From assembly GCA_024642185.1 (NCBI GenBank), contig JAHEBR010000033.1, forward strand, positions 1 to 14,108: 14,108 bases of DNA, in the 5' to 3' direction. This DNA comes from Marivivens sp. Its GTDB lineage: Bacteria > Pseudomonadota > Alphaproteobacteria > Rhodobacterales > Rhodobacteraceae. Positions 1-7,012 of this stretch are shown here, piece by piece (the stretch's first letter is position 1; every line of letters begins with the position of its first letter). Below the pieces are notes generated by a model, which saw only the letters and a program-made list of their open reading frames with translations, was not told where the DNA came from and made no database searches. A program made the position numbers and the translations under genes.

Positions 1-1427
1 GCCTCAAGGGCGCCGAGGCCGAGACTGTGGCGTTGGCCGAGGTTGCGGTGGGCGATCTCCTGCTTGTTCAGCCCGGCGCGCGGGTGCCTGCGGATGGCGT
101 GATTGCGGTGGGCGCGAGCGAACTTGACCGTTCCTTCCTCACCGGCGAGACCGATCCTGTGGCCGTGGCCGTTGGAGCCGAGGTGAAGGCGGGCGAGATC
201 AACCTGACGGGCCCGCTGACGATCCGCACCACTGCTGTAGGCGCAGGCACGCTCCTGCATTCGCTGGCCGAGCTTGTGACCATGGCCGAGGCCGCCAAGT
301 CGCGCTACAACTCGCTCGCGGATCGTGCGGCGCAGATCTATGCGCCGGCGGTGCACCTTCTCGCCCTTGCCGCGTTCTTCGTCTGGCTCTGGCTCACCGG
401 TGGCGATGTGCGCCATGCGCTGAATATCGCTGTGGCGGTTTTGATCATCACCTGCCCCTGCGCTCTTGGCCTTGCCGTCCCCGCCGTGTCGACGGTCGCC
501 TCGGGGCGGCTTTTCAAGCACGGGCTCTTGGTTAAGCATCCGACCGCGCTCGAACGGCTGGCCGAGGTTGACGAGGTGATCTTCGACAAGACCGGCACGC
601 TCACCGTTGGCGCTCCGGTTCTCGCAGGCGCAGAGACCATCCCCGCCGGTGATCTGGCGGTAGCTGCCGCTCTGGCCCGCGGCTCGGCTCATCCCCGCTC
701 CCGCGCCATCGCCGCCGCTGCCTCGCGGCTCGGTATCGCACCGGCCGAGGTGGCCGACCTCAAGGAAATCCCCGGCTATGGCGTCGAAGGGAGCTTTGGG
801 GGCAAGCCCGTCCGGCTGGGCCGCCCCTCGTGGATCGGCGCCGAGACGGGCGAAGCCACGGTCATGCGGATCGGCGATGCGGCGCCGGTTGCCTTCCACT
901 TCATCGACGATCTGCGCCCCGGTGCTGAAGAGTTGATCACTAGGCTCAAAGCGCAGGGGCTGCCCGTCACGCTCCTCTCCGGCGATGCGCCCGGCATCGT
1001 CGGGGCATTCGCCCAACGCGTGGGCGTCGACAGCTGGCAAGCAGGCGTCTTGCCTGACGAGAAGGCGGAAGTTCTGCGCGCCAAGGCGGCCGAGGGCAAG
1101 CGCGTTCTGATGGTGGGTGATGGCCTGAACGACACCGCCGCGCTGGCGCTCGCTCATGTCTCAATCGCGCCCGGCTCCGCGCTTGAGGCGACACGCGTCG
1201 CGGCCGACTTCGTCCTCCTTGCGCCAGACCTTATGCGCATCGCCGACGCGCTCCGTGTCGGGCGTTCGGCCCGCAAGCGCATCCTCGAGAATTTCGGCGT
1301 TGCAGCGGTCTACAACCTGATTGCGGTCCCGATTGCCTTCATCGGCCTCGCCACGCCGCTTGCAGCGGCTATCGCCATGTCGACATCGTCGATCATCGTC
1401 TCGCTCAATGCCCTGAGGACCCGCTAG
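1..1427 (+). CDS. ccoI: Cu+-exporting P1B-type ATPase CcoI/FixI, 5' partial
   Basis: C-terminal part of a heavy-metal P-type ATPase; the reading frame is open from base 3, so the metal-binding N-terminus and first membrane helices lie outside the window. Visible in order: the actuator-domain TGET motif (about nt 141-152), a membrane pair containing the CPC metal-site motif (cysteines near nt 453-461), the phosphorylation motif DKTGT (nt 585-599), the HP dipeptide typical of P1B ATPases (about nt 690-695), the hinge GDGLND (nt 1116-1133) and a final membrane hairpin. In the family these residues bind ATP, form the aspartyl phosphate and move copper across the inner membrane. CcoS follows after 3 bases, which identifies this as CcoI/FixI, the copper pump for cbb3 cytochrome oxidase assembly, and not a detoxifying CopA. 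No missing motif was seen in the visible part. Confidence 0.93.
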   Translation, partial: LKGAEAETVALAEVAVGDLLLVQPGARVPADGVIAVGASELDRSFLTGETDPVAVAVGAEVKAGEINLTGPLTIRTTAVGAGTLLHSLAELVTMAEAAKSRYNSLADRAAQIYAPAVHLLALAAFFVWLWLTGGDVRHALNIAVAVLIITCPCALGLAVPAVSTVASGRLFKHGLLVKHPTALERLAEVDEVIFDKTGTLTVGAPVLAGAETIPAGDLAVAAALARGSAHPRSRAIAAAASRLGIAPAEVADLKEIPGYGVEGSFGGKPVRLGRPSWIGAETGEATVMRIGDAAPVAFHFIDDLRPGAEELITRLKAQGLPVTLLSGDAPGIVGAFAQRVGVDSWQAGVLPDEKAEVLRAKAAEGKRVLMVGDGLNDTAALALAHVSIAPGSALEATRVAADFVLLAPDLMRIADALRVGRSARKRILENFGVAAVYNLIAVPIAFIGLATPLAAAIAMSTSSIIVSLNALRTR

Positions 1428-1430
1428 GCC

Positions 1431-1604
1431 ATGGAAGTCCTCGCTATCCTGATCCCGGTTTCCATCGGCCTCGGCATCGTCGGGCTTCTCGCCTTTTTCT
1501 GGACGATGAAGAGCCGGCAGTATGAAGATCCGCAAGGCGACGCCGAGCGGATCCTGCGGACAGACTATGACGACAAGCCAGCGGAAGACCGCAAGCGCCG
1601 CTGA
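1431..1604 (+). CDS. ccoS: cbb3-type cytochrome oxidase assembly protein CcoS
   Basis: A 57-residue protein with an N-terminal membrane helix (about residues 4-24, rich in Leu, Ile and Gly) followed by a charged cytoplasmic tail. The helix exit contains the family signature FWxxKSRQYEDPQGDAERIL (about residues 23-42), which is diagnostic for CcoS/FixS. Its role in the family is cofactor and copper insertion during maturation of the cbb3 terminal oxidase. The ATG lies 3 bases after the ccoI stop, and a GAGGA element near 1414-1418 inside ccoI is the only visible ribosome binding site, so translation is probably coupled. This is the last gene of the ccoGHIS-type operon as seen here. The next element, a tRNA, faces the opposite way. 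Confidence 0.93.
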   Translation: MEVLAILIPVSIGLGIVGLLAFFWTMKSRQYEDPQGDAERILRTDYDDKPAEDRKRR

Positions 1605-1625
1605 TTTCCGAGATTTCGGGAAAAT

Positions 1626-1702
1626 TGGTCGGAGCGAGAGGATTCGAACCTCCGACCCCCTGCTCCCGAAGCAGGTGCGCTACCAGGCTGCGCTACGCTC
1701 CG
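1626..1702 (-). tRNA. tRNA-Pro (anticodon CGG)
   Basis: Read on the minus strand, a 77-base cloverleaf with encoded CCA. The acceptor stem CGGAGCG pairs with CGCTCCG; C1-G72 is typical of bacterial tRNA-Pro. The D arm has GCGC on both sides, the anticodon stem is CCTGC/GCAGG with loop TTCGGGA giving anticodon CGG (reads CCG), and the T arm carries GTTCGAAT. All stems pair with only one G-U. It lies 45 bases downstream of the EamA gene on the same strand and converges with ccoS. A weak bulged inverted repeat (about 1605-1622) lies between it and ccoS. Confidence 0.97.
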
Positions 1703-1747
1703 ACCGTGGCGTGCGGGGTAAACCGAACCGGCGGAATTGACAAGGCG

Positions 1748-2710
1748 TTATTTGCCGGAATCTGCGCCCTTGGTGCGATCGAGCAGCGTGCTGATCCGCG
1801 GGCTTGTCCCGGTCTCGGTCCGGCTTCTGGTTTGCAGCACCGGCCGCTTGCTCGTTGCCCCTCTCGTCCCTTCGCGAAGGACGATATAGAGGCCGCTCGC
1901 TATAATGATTGCAGCGCCAAGTCCGGTATAGAGATCGACCGACTCGGAGAAGATGAAATAACCAAAGATCGCAGCCCAGATGATCTGCGAATACTGCATC
2001 GGGGCGACGACGATCGCCTCGCCGGATTTGTAGGCACCTATGATGATAAGGCCAGCAGCCGACCCCAGAATCGCCATGATGGCGACAAGGCCGAGATGGG
2101 TTGCCGGCATCGGCTCGTAGACGAAGCCCAGCGCCGCGCCCATGACGAAGAAGTTGGCCATCATCGGATAAAGCATGATGACGATGGGCCGCTCGTCACT
2201 GCCGATCCGGCGCACGACGACCGATGCGAACGATCCGCCGATCGCCGCAATAACGGCCGCCATATGGCCGAGGCCAAGCTGGGTTTCGCCGGGGCGGAGC
2301 GCCACGACCACACCGATCAGGCCCACCACAATCGCAATGCCACGGCGGATATGGATGCGTTCGCCGAGGATCGGAATGGCGAGGAGCGTGATGAGCAGAG
2401 GCGAAGCGAAGAGGATCGTGTAGGTCTGCGCCAGCGGCAGGACCGAGAACGCATAGAATGCCGTGACGCCGGTGATCAGCGTGGCCACCGTTCGCGCCGC
2501 CATCCAGCCGGGGTGAACCGGGCGCAGGGTTCCGGGGGACTGGTCGCGCATGATCATCAGGACGGCGAGTGGGAAGCTGAACAGCGTCGAGAAGAAGATC
2601 GTCTGCACCGGGGAATAGTCGCCGCCGAGAAACTTCACGATCACGTCGTTGGTTGCGTAGACGGCGAATGCGAGGAGGGCGAGCAGGGCCCCTCTGACGT
2701 TGTGATGCAT
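1748..2710 (-). CDS. EamA-family (DMT superfamily) transporter
   Basis: A 320-residue integral membrane protein with about ten hydrophobic segments in two repeated halves (about residues 8-138 and 149-278), the arrangement of two EamA domains in the drug/metabolite transporter superfamily. Typical features are the early AFAVYATNDVIVK stretch, the LGERI motif ending the first half (about residues 115-119) and the FSESVD counterpart in the second (about 254-259). The substrate cannot be read from sequence; relatives export amino acids, nucleobases or other metabolites. After the last helix there is a hydrophilic basic tail of about 40 residues (281-320) with many Arg, Ser and Thr. The ATG has a GGAAG ribosome binding site about 6 bases upstream. 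It is separated from leuB by a terminator, so it is probably a separate transcript that may run on into the tRNA-Pro. Confidence 0.9.
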   Translation of the reverse strand: MHHNVRGALLALLAFAVYATNDVIVKFLGGDYSPVQTIFFSTLFSFPLAVLMIMRDQSPGTLRPVHPGWMAARTVATLITGVTAFYAFSVLPLAQTYTILFASPLLITLLAIPILGERIHIRRGIAIVVGLIGVVVALRPGETQLGLGHMAAVIAAIGGSFASVVVRRIGSDERPIVIMLYPMMANFFVMGAALGFVYEPMPATHLGLVAIMAILGSAAGLIIIGAYKSGEAIVVAPMQYSQIIWAAIFGYFIFSESVDLYTGLGAAIIIASGLYIVLREGTRGATSKRPVLQTRSRTETGTSPRISTLLDRTKGADSGK

Positions 2711-2760
2711 CGGACTTCCGGCTGGTTAGCGCTATCACCTTTTAGACGCGACACCCGCCA

Positions 2761-2788
2761 AAAGAAAAGCCCCGCTGAGGCGGGGCTT
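2761..2788 (-). terminator. Intrinsic terminator of leuB
   Basis: A perfect 9-bp stem (2767-2775 with 2780-2788, arm AAGCCCCGC) and a 4-base loop. On the minus strand it is followed by TTTTCTTT. It lies about 20 bases after the leuB stop codon. On the plus strand no T-run follows, so it works mainly for leuB. Confidence 0.88.
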
Positions 2789-2808
2789 CCTGTTTGATTT
2801 GGTCGCCG

Positions 2809-3915
2809 TCAGAGGCTGGCGTCGAGCGCTGCGATAACTGCGTCGCCCATGGCCGAGGTCGATATCGGCGATCCACCTTCGGGGCCCATGAGGTCGGCCG
2901 TGCGGAGGCCATCGGCCAGCACCTTCTCGACAGCCTTCTCAAGGCGGTCGGCCTCGGCACCCTGATCGAAGCTGTAGCGCAGCGCCATGGCGAACGACAG
3001 GATACAGGCGATCGGGTTGGCCTTGCCTTGGCCGGCGATGTCGGGGGCCGAGCCGTGGACGGGCTCGTAAAGCGCCTTGGGGCGGCCATTGGCCATCGGC
3101 GCGCCGAGCGAGGCCGAGGGGAGCATGCCCAAAGAGCCGGTCAGCATGGCGGCGAGGTCGGACAGGAGATCGCCAAAGAGGTTGTCGGTGACGATCACGT
3201 CAAACTGCTTGGGCCAGCGGGTGAGCTGCATGGCGCCGGCATCGGCATACATGTGGCTCAGCTGAACGTCGGGATATTCCTCGTCGTGGACCTTCTGGAC
3301 GACCTCGCGCCACAGAATGCCCGATTCCATGACGTTGGCCTTCTCCATCGAGCAGACCTTGTTGCCACGTTTGCGGGCCAGTTCAAATGCCGAACGGGCC
3401 ACGCGTGCGATCTCGCTCTCGGTATAGCGCTGGGTGTTGATGCCCACGCGCTCGTTGCCTTCGGTAAAGATGCCGCGCGGCTCGCCGAAATAAACGCCCG
3501 AGGTCAGTTCGCGCACGATCATGATATCGAGCCCGGCCACCACGTCTTTCTTGAGCGACGAGAAATCGGCAAGCGCGTCAAAGCACTGGGCGGGGCGGAG
3601 GTTGGAATAGAGGTCCATCTCCTTGCGCAGGCGCAGAAGGCCGCGCTCGGGCTTTACCGAGAAATCGAGGTTGTCGTATTTCGGGCCGCCCACGGCGCCC
3701 AGAAGAACCGCGTCTGCGGCCTGAGCCTTGGCCATCGTTTCGTCGGAAAGTGGCTTGCCGTGCACGTCGTAGGCGCAGCCGCCGACGAGGTCTTCCGAGA
3801 CGTCGAACTTGAGGGCGCGCTTGTCGCCGTACCAGCCGATGATCTTCTTCACTTCGGCCATGACTTCGGGGCCGATGCCGTCGCCGGCGAGGATAAGGAG
3901 CGAGGGGTTGGACAT
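2809..3915 (-). CDS. leuB: 3-isopropylmalate dehydrogenase LeuB
   Basis: A 368-residue cytoplasmic dehydrogenase that oxidises and decarboxylates 3-isopropylmalate with NAD+, the third step of leucine biosynthesis. Seen in the sequence: the GDGIGPEV start motif (residues 11-18), substrate arginines at about 95-97, 107 and 135, Tyr142 and Lys192 of the catalytic site, Mg-binding aspartates at 225, 249 and 253 (MYADAGAMQL and GDLLSD) and the adenosine-binding loop GSAPDIAG (288-295). The length fits the family. The ATG at 3915 was chosen over an in-frame ATG at 3975 because AAGGAAGA lies just upstream and homology begins here; the earlier start would overlap lysR. The gap to the lysR stop is 56 bases. 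leuC and leuD lie about 4 kb upstream on the same strand, so leuB is probably transcribed separately or by read-through from lysR. Confidence 0.96.
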   Translation of the reverse strand: MSNPSLLILAGDGIGPEVMAEVKKIIGWYGDKRALKFDVSEDLVGGCAYDVHGKPLSDETMAKAQAADAVLLGAVGGPKYDNLDFSVKPERGLLRLRKEMDLYSNLRPAQCFDALADFSSLKKDVVAGLDIMIVRELTSGVYFGEPRGIFTEGNERVGINTQRYTESEIARVARSAFELARKRGNKVCSMEKANVMESGILWREVVQKVHDEEYPDVQLSHMYADAGAMQLTRWPKQFDVIVTDNLFGDLLSDLAAMLTGSLGMLPSASLGAPMANGRPKALYEPVHGSAPDIAGQGKANPIACILSFAMALRYSFDQGAEADRLEKAVEKVLADGLRTADLMGPEGGSPISTSAMGDAVIAALDASL

Positions 3916-3971
3916 GAAATTCTTCCTTGGATGAAGCGTTCCGCCTCGCCTAGCTCTTTGCCGCCGAAGGG

Positions 3972-4868
3972 TCAAGAAACGAGGGGTCGCAGCCGCTCTT
4001 CCAGCATATCCCAGACGCGGCGGATACGGGGCGTGTGGCGCATCGCTTCATGCGCGGTAAGCCAGACCGGAAGGGAAGGAAGGTCGAGCCCCAAGGGAAC
4101 CTCGCGCACCAAGGGTTCGGCGAGCCCAACATTGCGCTGGGCAAAGCCGAGGCCCGCACCCGCCTTGACCAGTTCCCACGCCACCAGCTGATCGTCGCAG
4201 CGGGTCTTGAAGAAGCTGCGGTCGACCGCGAGGCCCGCGGCGCGAAACCCTTCGATGATGAGCGGGCTCGCGTCATAGCCGACGATGTCGTGGTCGAGGA
4301 GGTCGTCGGGGCGCGCGGGAAGCCCGCGGCGGGCGATGTAGGAAGCGGAGGCAAACATCGAAAGCGGAACCTCGCCCAGATGCTTGGTCACAAGATCGAG
4401 CTGGGTCGGGCGATACATCCGGATCGCGATATCGGCCTCGCGGTAGAGAAGGTTGCGGCTGTCGTCCGAAGGCACGATCTCGATCTCTATCTGCGGTTCG
4501 ACGATGCGTATTGCGGCGACGATGGCGGGCAGGTGATGGAACGAGACAACCTCGCTGGCGGTAATGCGGACCGTGCCCTCGAGGCGCTGCTCCCGTCCGG
4601 CGGCGGTCAACCCGATCTGCCGGACCGCATCGCGCATGGCGCGAGCCGGCTCGATCAAGGCAAGGCCGGTCTCGGTCAGGTCAAACCCCTTGGGATGGCG
4701 GCGGAAAAGTTCAGCGCCGAGGGTGGTCTCGATTGCACGGATTTGCCGACCCAGTGTTGGCTGGCTCGAACCGAGCGCCCGCGCTGCCGCGGAAAGGCTG
4801 CCGGTTTCCGCCACGGCGAGGAAGCTGCGGAGCAGGGTCCAGTCGAGAGTATCGAGCGGCGTATCCAT
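3972..4868 (-). CDS. LysR-family transcriptional regulator
   Basis: A 298-residue LysR-type regulator, the usual family length. The N-terminal winged helix-turn-helix spans about residues 8-66, with the recognisable SFLAVAETGSLSAAARALGS segment and the SQPTLGRQI recognition helix. The periplasmic-binding-like effector domain covers about 93-295 (start TVRITASE, later GLGFAQRNVG). The inducer is unknown. It is divergent from the SDR gene at 4964, which makes that gene the most likely target. The gene lacks a clear ribosome binding site. A possible promoter TTGCGT-N16-TATTCA (4903 to 4876 on the minus strand) would start the transcript almost at the ATG, so the mRNA may be nearly leaderless. 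A palindrome covers the -10 region and the start codon, which suggests autoregulation. Confidence 0.92.
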   Translation of the reverse strand: MDTPLDTLDWTLLRSFLAVAETGSLSAAARALGSSQPTLGRQIRAIETTLGAELFRRHPKGFDLTETGLALIEPARAMRDAVRQIGLTAAGREQRLEGTVRITASEVVSFHHLPAIVAAIRIVEPQIEIEIVPSDDSRNLLYREADIAIRMYRPTQLDLVTKHLGEVPLSMFASASYIARRGLPARPDDLLDHDIVGYDASPLIIEGFRAAGLAVDRSFFKTRCDDQLVAWELVKAGAGLGFAQRNVGLAEPLVREVPLGLDLPSLPVWLTAHEAMRHTPRIRRVWDMLEERLRPLVS

Positions 4869-4928
4869 TCATAGATGAATAGCAGATGAACGGCTTTACG
4901 CAATTTCATTCTGAATTTGGATGGATAC
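4861..4928. promoter_or_regulatory. Candidate LysR operator region in the lysR/SDR divergent promoter
   Basis: Three nested symmetries are visible. (1) ATTCATAGATGAAT (4867-4880) is a perfect inverted repeat with 6-bp arms over the lysR start. (2) A looser repeat centred on TTCATTCTGAA lies at 4902-4918. (3) GTATCCATTCAT (4861-4872) and TTGGATGGATAC (4917-4928) are inverted copies matching at 10 of 12 positions, including 8 contiguous. LysR proteins commonly bind paired sites in such divergent spacers; the assignment is inference. Confidence 0.45.
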
Positions 4929-4963
4929 CCTGATCCCGTCGAAACGCCCAACAGGAGACAACC

Positions 4964-5878
4964 ATGACCAGAACCGTTCTCATCCTCGGCCCATCCGGCA
5001 AGATCGGCCGCCACGCTGCCCGCGCCTTTGCGGCGCAGGGCTGGCAGGTCCGGTCCTACCGGCGGGGAACCGACATGAAAGAGGCCGCGCGCGGTGTCGA
5101 TGTGATCGTCAACGGCCTGAACCCGCCCAACTATCACAACTGGGCCACTCTGATCCCGCAGATCACCCGCGATGTGATCGCCGCGGCAAAGGCCAGCGGA
5201 GCAACCGTGATCCTGCCGGGAAACGTCTATAACTTCGGCGCCGAGCCGGGCAGCTGGACGGAAGCCACGCCGCAGCGCCCTGTCAGCCGCAAGGGCCGCA
5301 TTCGCGTTGAAATGGAGGCCGCCTATCGGGCGTCCGGCGTGCAGACGATCGTCTTGCGGGCGGGAAACTTCATTGATCCCGAGCACAACGGCGATGTGAT
5401 GTCGGTCGCGCTGATGCGCTCGATCGGCAAGGGCAAACTAACCGCGATGGGGCGGGCGGACGCGATGCAGGCCTATGCCTATCTGCCCGATTGGGCGCGG
5501 GCCGCGGCGCTTCTGGCGGACCGGCGGCAAAGCCTCGAGAGGTTTGAGGATATTCCCTTCCCGGGGCACAGCTTCACGCTTGAAGACCTGCGCGGCACCC
5601 TTCAGGCCGCGCTGGGCCATAAGGTCGGAATGACTACATTCCCGTGGTGGCTCTTCACCGTCCTCTCGCCCGTCTGGGAGCTTGCCCGCGAAATGCGCGA
5701 GATGCGCTACCTCTGGAATACGCCGCACGCGCTCGACGGTACCAAGCTCCGCCGCATCCTGCCCGAGTTCGAAGGAACGGATATGCGGACGGTGATGCTT
5801 GCCGGATTACCGCTGAATATCCACCCAAACAAGGCGGTGCGGGCCGGCCAGCTGCCCGTCCTCGCCCAGCAGGGCTGA
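4964..5878 (+). CDS. NAD(P)-dependent epimerase/NAD(P)-binding SDR-family protein
   Basis: A 304-residue Rossmann-fold protein. The N-terminus has the dinucleotide-binding glycine motif LGPSGKIGRHAA (about residues 8-19), typical of atypical or extended SDRs. Further signs are DVIVNGLNPPNY (about 47-58) and a cofactor-loop segment LPGNVYNFG. A canonical catalytic YxxxK is not obvious, so an epimerase or NmrA-like role is possible and the substrate is unknown. The ATG has a strong AGGAGA ribosome binding site about 7 bases upstream. The gene is divergent from the LysR regulator, which probably controls it. Its last 72 bases overlap, in antiparallel orientation, the 3' end of the EEP-fold gene. 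No terminator is visible at its 3' end, so its transcript should run antisense into that gene. Confidence 0.85.
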   Translation: MTRTVLILGPSGKIGRHAARAFAAQGWQVRSYRRGTDMKEAARGVDVIVNGLNPPNYHNWATLIPQITRDVIAAAKASGATVILPGNVYNFGAEPGSWTEATPQRPVSRKGRIRVEMEAAYRASGVQTIVLRAGNFIDPEHNGDVMSVALMRSIGKGKLTAMGRADAMQAYAYLPDWARAAALLADRRQSLERFEDIPFPGHSFTLEDLRGTLQAALGHKVGMTTFPWWLFTVLSPVWELAREMREMRYLWNTPHALDGTKLRRILPEFEGTDMRTVMLAGLPLNIHPNKAVRAGQLPVLAQQG

Positions 5879-7012
5879 CATTGGATCCTCAGGCGCGGGC
5901 CAGAAAACGCCCGCGCCTGTCACGGTCCAATCCCCTGACGGCAAAACATAGCTGACCCGCAGGTTGCCCTGCGGGCTTCCGGGCCATGCGGCTGTGTCGA
6001 AGGATGGATCGCCGCGGTGGCCGGGATCGGCGGCTATCGGCCCGCCCGCGCTTGCGGGGCGAGGATCTTGCAGGCGCGGATCAGACAGAAGCGCGCGGAT
6101 CGTGGTGTGGTCTCCGTCGCCATCCTCGGGGTCGGCGTTGAGCTTGGCGGCGAGGACAAAGCTCGAAGGGGCGGGACCGAAGGCCCCATCCATGTAGAGC
6201 GACCAGAAGCGGATCTCGTCGCGATTGCGCAGGCCGTTGCGATCCTCGGGCCCGTCGAAGGCGGGCGTGGTTGCGGCACTGGCGAGAAGCGCAAAGGGCG
6301 CCTCGCCCTCGGGCAGCATCGGCACGATCCAAAAGCCCGCCGAGGCGAGCCGCTGGATTGCCAAGGCCTCTTCCGAGGGGAAGGGTTGGCCGTTCAACTG
6401 CGGCAGCTGAGCGCCCGGCAAATCGCGCCAGAGGAGGCCTGTGAAATCGGCAACACCTCTTGCGTCGAACGGCACACGCGATAAGAGCGCCATCCCACCA
6501 TTGCCGCGAAAATCCCCATAGCCCATGGCATCGCGCGCCTCGCCGAGCTTGCCGTTGCCGTCCATGTCAAAGCCAGTGGGCAGGCCGGCGTTCGAGGGAA
6601 GAGCGAACCTGAAGGGATAGGCCATGTCGCGTTCGGCCAGGCGATCGGCGAAGGCGTTGAGCGCGGCGAGGCCCGCATCGTGATCGAAATCGGTGAGGAG
6701 AAGGATATCCGGATCCGCCGCCGAAATGACCTCCACGATCGCTGCGATGCCTTTGTCCTGGCCCGAGACAATATCCCGAAGCAGAAGCCCCGGCCCCTCA
6801 CGGCTCAGGGGCGCGGCGTAGGTGGCTATGCGAAAAGGGTCGGCGCTTGCAGATGCCGAGGCAAGCCAAAGGCTCAGGCCGATTGCTGTACCGGCACCCA
6901 GCCATCTTCGAGCGCCTTTGCAAGGGCGCGTTTCTGCTTGCTCTCGAGGATGTTCGCGATCCGGCTCAGCGCCAGCCCTCGCATGATCAATGATGCCGGC
7001 AAAAAGGCCCAT
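5807..7012 (-). CDS. Secreted EEP-fold (endonuclease/exonuclease/phosphatase) protein, probable pseudoenzyme; start uncertain
   Basis: Recognisable as the Rhodobacteraceae EEP-family exported protein by RIATY near the N-terminus, GPGLLLRDI, FDGPEDRNG, RALLSDPRLQDPRPAS, TGAGVFWPAP and the terminal HRLVWVDI. A signal peptide (GAGTAIGLSLWLASASASA, cut before Asp) points to the periplasm or outside. Numbered from the ATG at 7012, residues normally needed for catalysis are replaced: Ala66 where RIATxN has Asn, Ala246 where the central His is expected, Lys290 in the GDxN motif (reads AKLN), Ser354 in the RVDY position and Pro391 in the final DH pair. Asn292 and His392 remain. The start is unclear: no ATG, GTG or TTG lies near the signal peptide, and the nearest in-frame ATG (7012) lies deep inside the upstream gene. 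The frame is otherwise open, so a structural or binding role is possible; a decaying gene is the alternative. Confidence 0.75.
   Translation of the reverse strand: MGLFAGIIDHARAGAEPDREHPREQAETRPCKGARRWLGAGTAIGLSLWLASASASADPFRIATYAAPLSREGPGLLLRDIVSGQDKGIAAIVEVISAADPDILLLTDFDHDAGLAALNAFADRLAERDMAYPFRFALPSNAGLPTGFDMDGNGKLGEARDAMGYGDFRGNGGMALLSRVPFDARGVADFTGLLWRDLPGAQLPQLNGQPFPSEEALAIQRLASAGFWIVPMLPEGEAPFALLASAATTPAFDGPEDRNGLRNRDEIRFWSLYMDGAFGPAPSSFVLAAKLNADPEDGDGDHTTIRALLSDPRLQDPRPASAGGPIAADPGHRGDPSFDTAAWPGSPQGNLRVSYVLPSGDWTVTGAGVFWPAPEDPMSALLGEDGQLAGPHRLVWVDIQR

Noticed and set aside
1605..1622. Inverted repeat between ccoS and tRNA-Pro as a terminator
   Set aside because: The stem has a bulge, is short and AT-rich, and has only a weak T-run; not strong enough to call.
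1625..2797. 390-codon open frame on the plus strand
   Set aside because: It runs through a tRNA and opposite the EamA gene; the protein is Arg/His/Asp-rich with no motifs.
3915..3975. Longer leuB start at ATG 3975
   Set aside because: The added residues are Arg-rich and unlike the family, would overlap lysR, and a good ribosome binding site precedes 3915.
2794..4191. 465-codon open frame on the plus strand
   Set aside because: Antisense to leuB and lysR, both clearly genuine; no recognisable domain.
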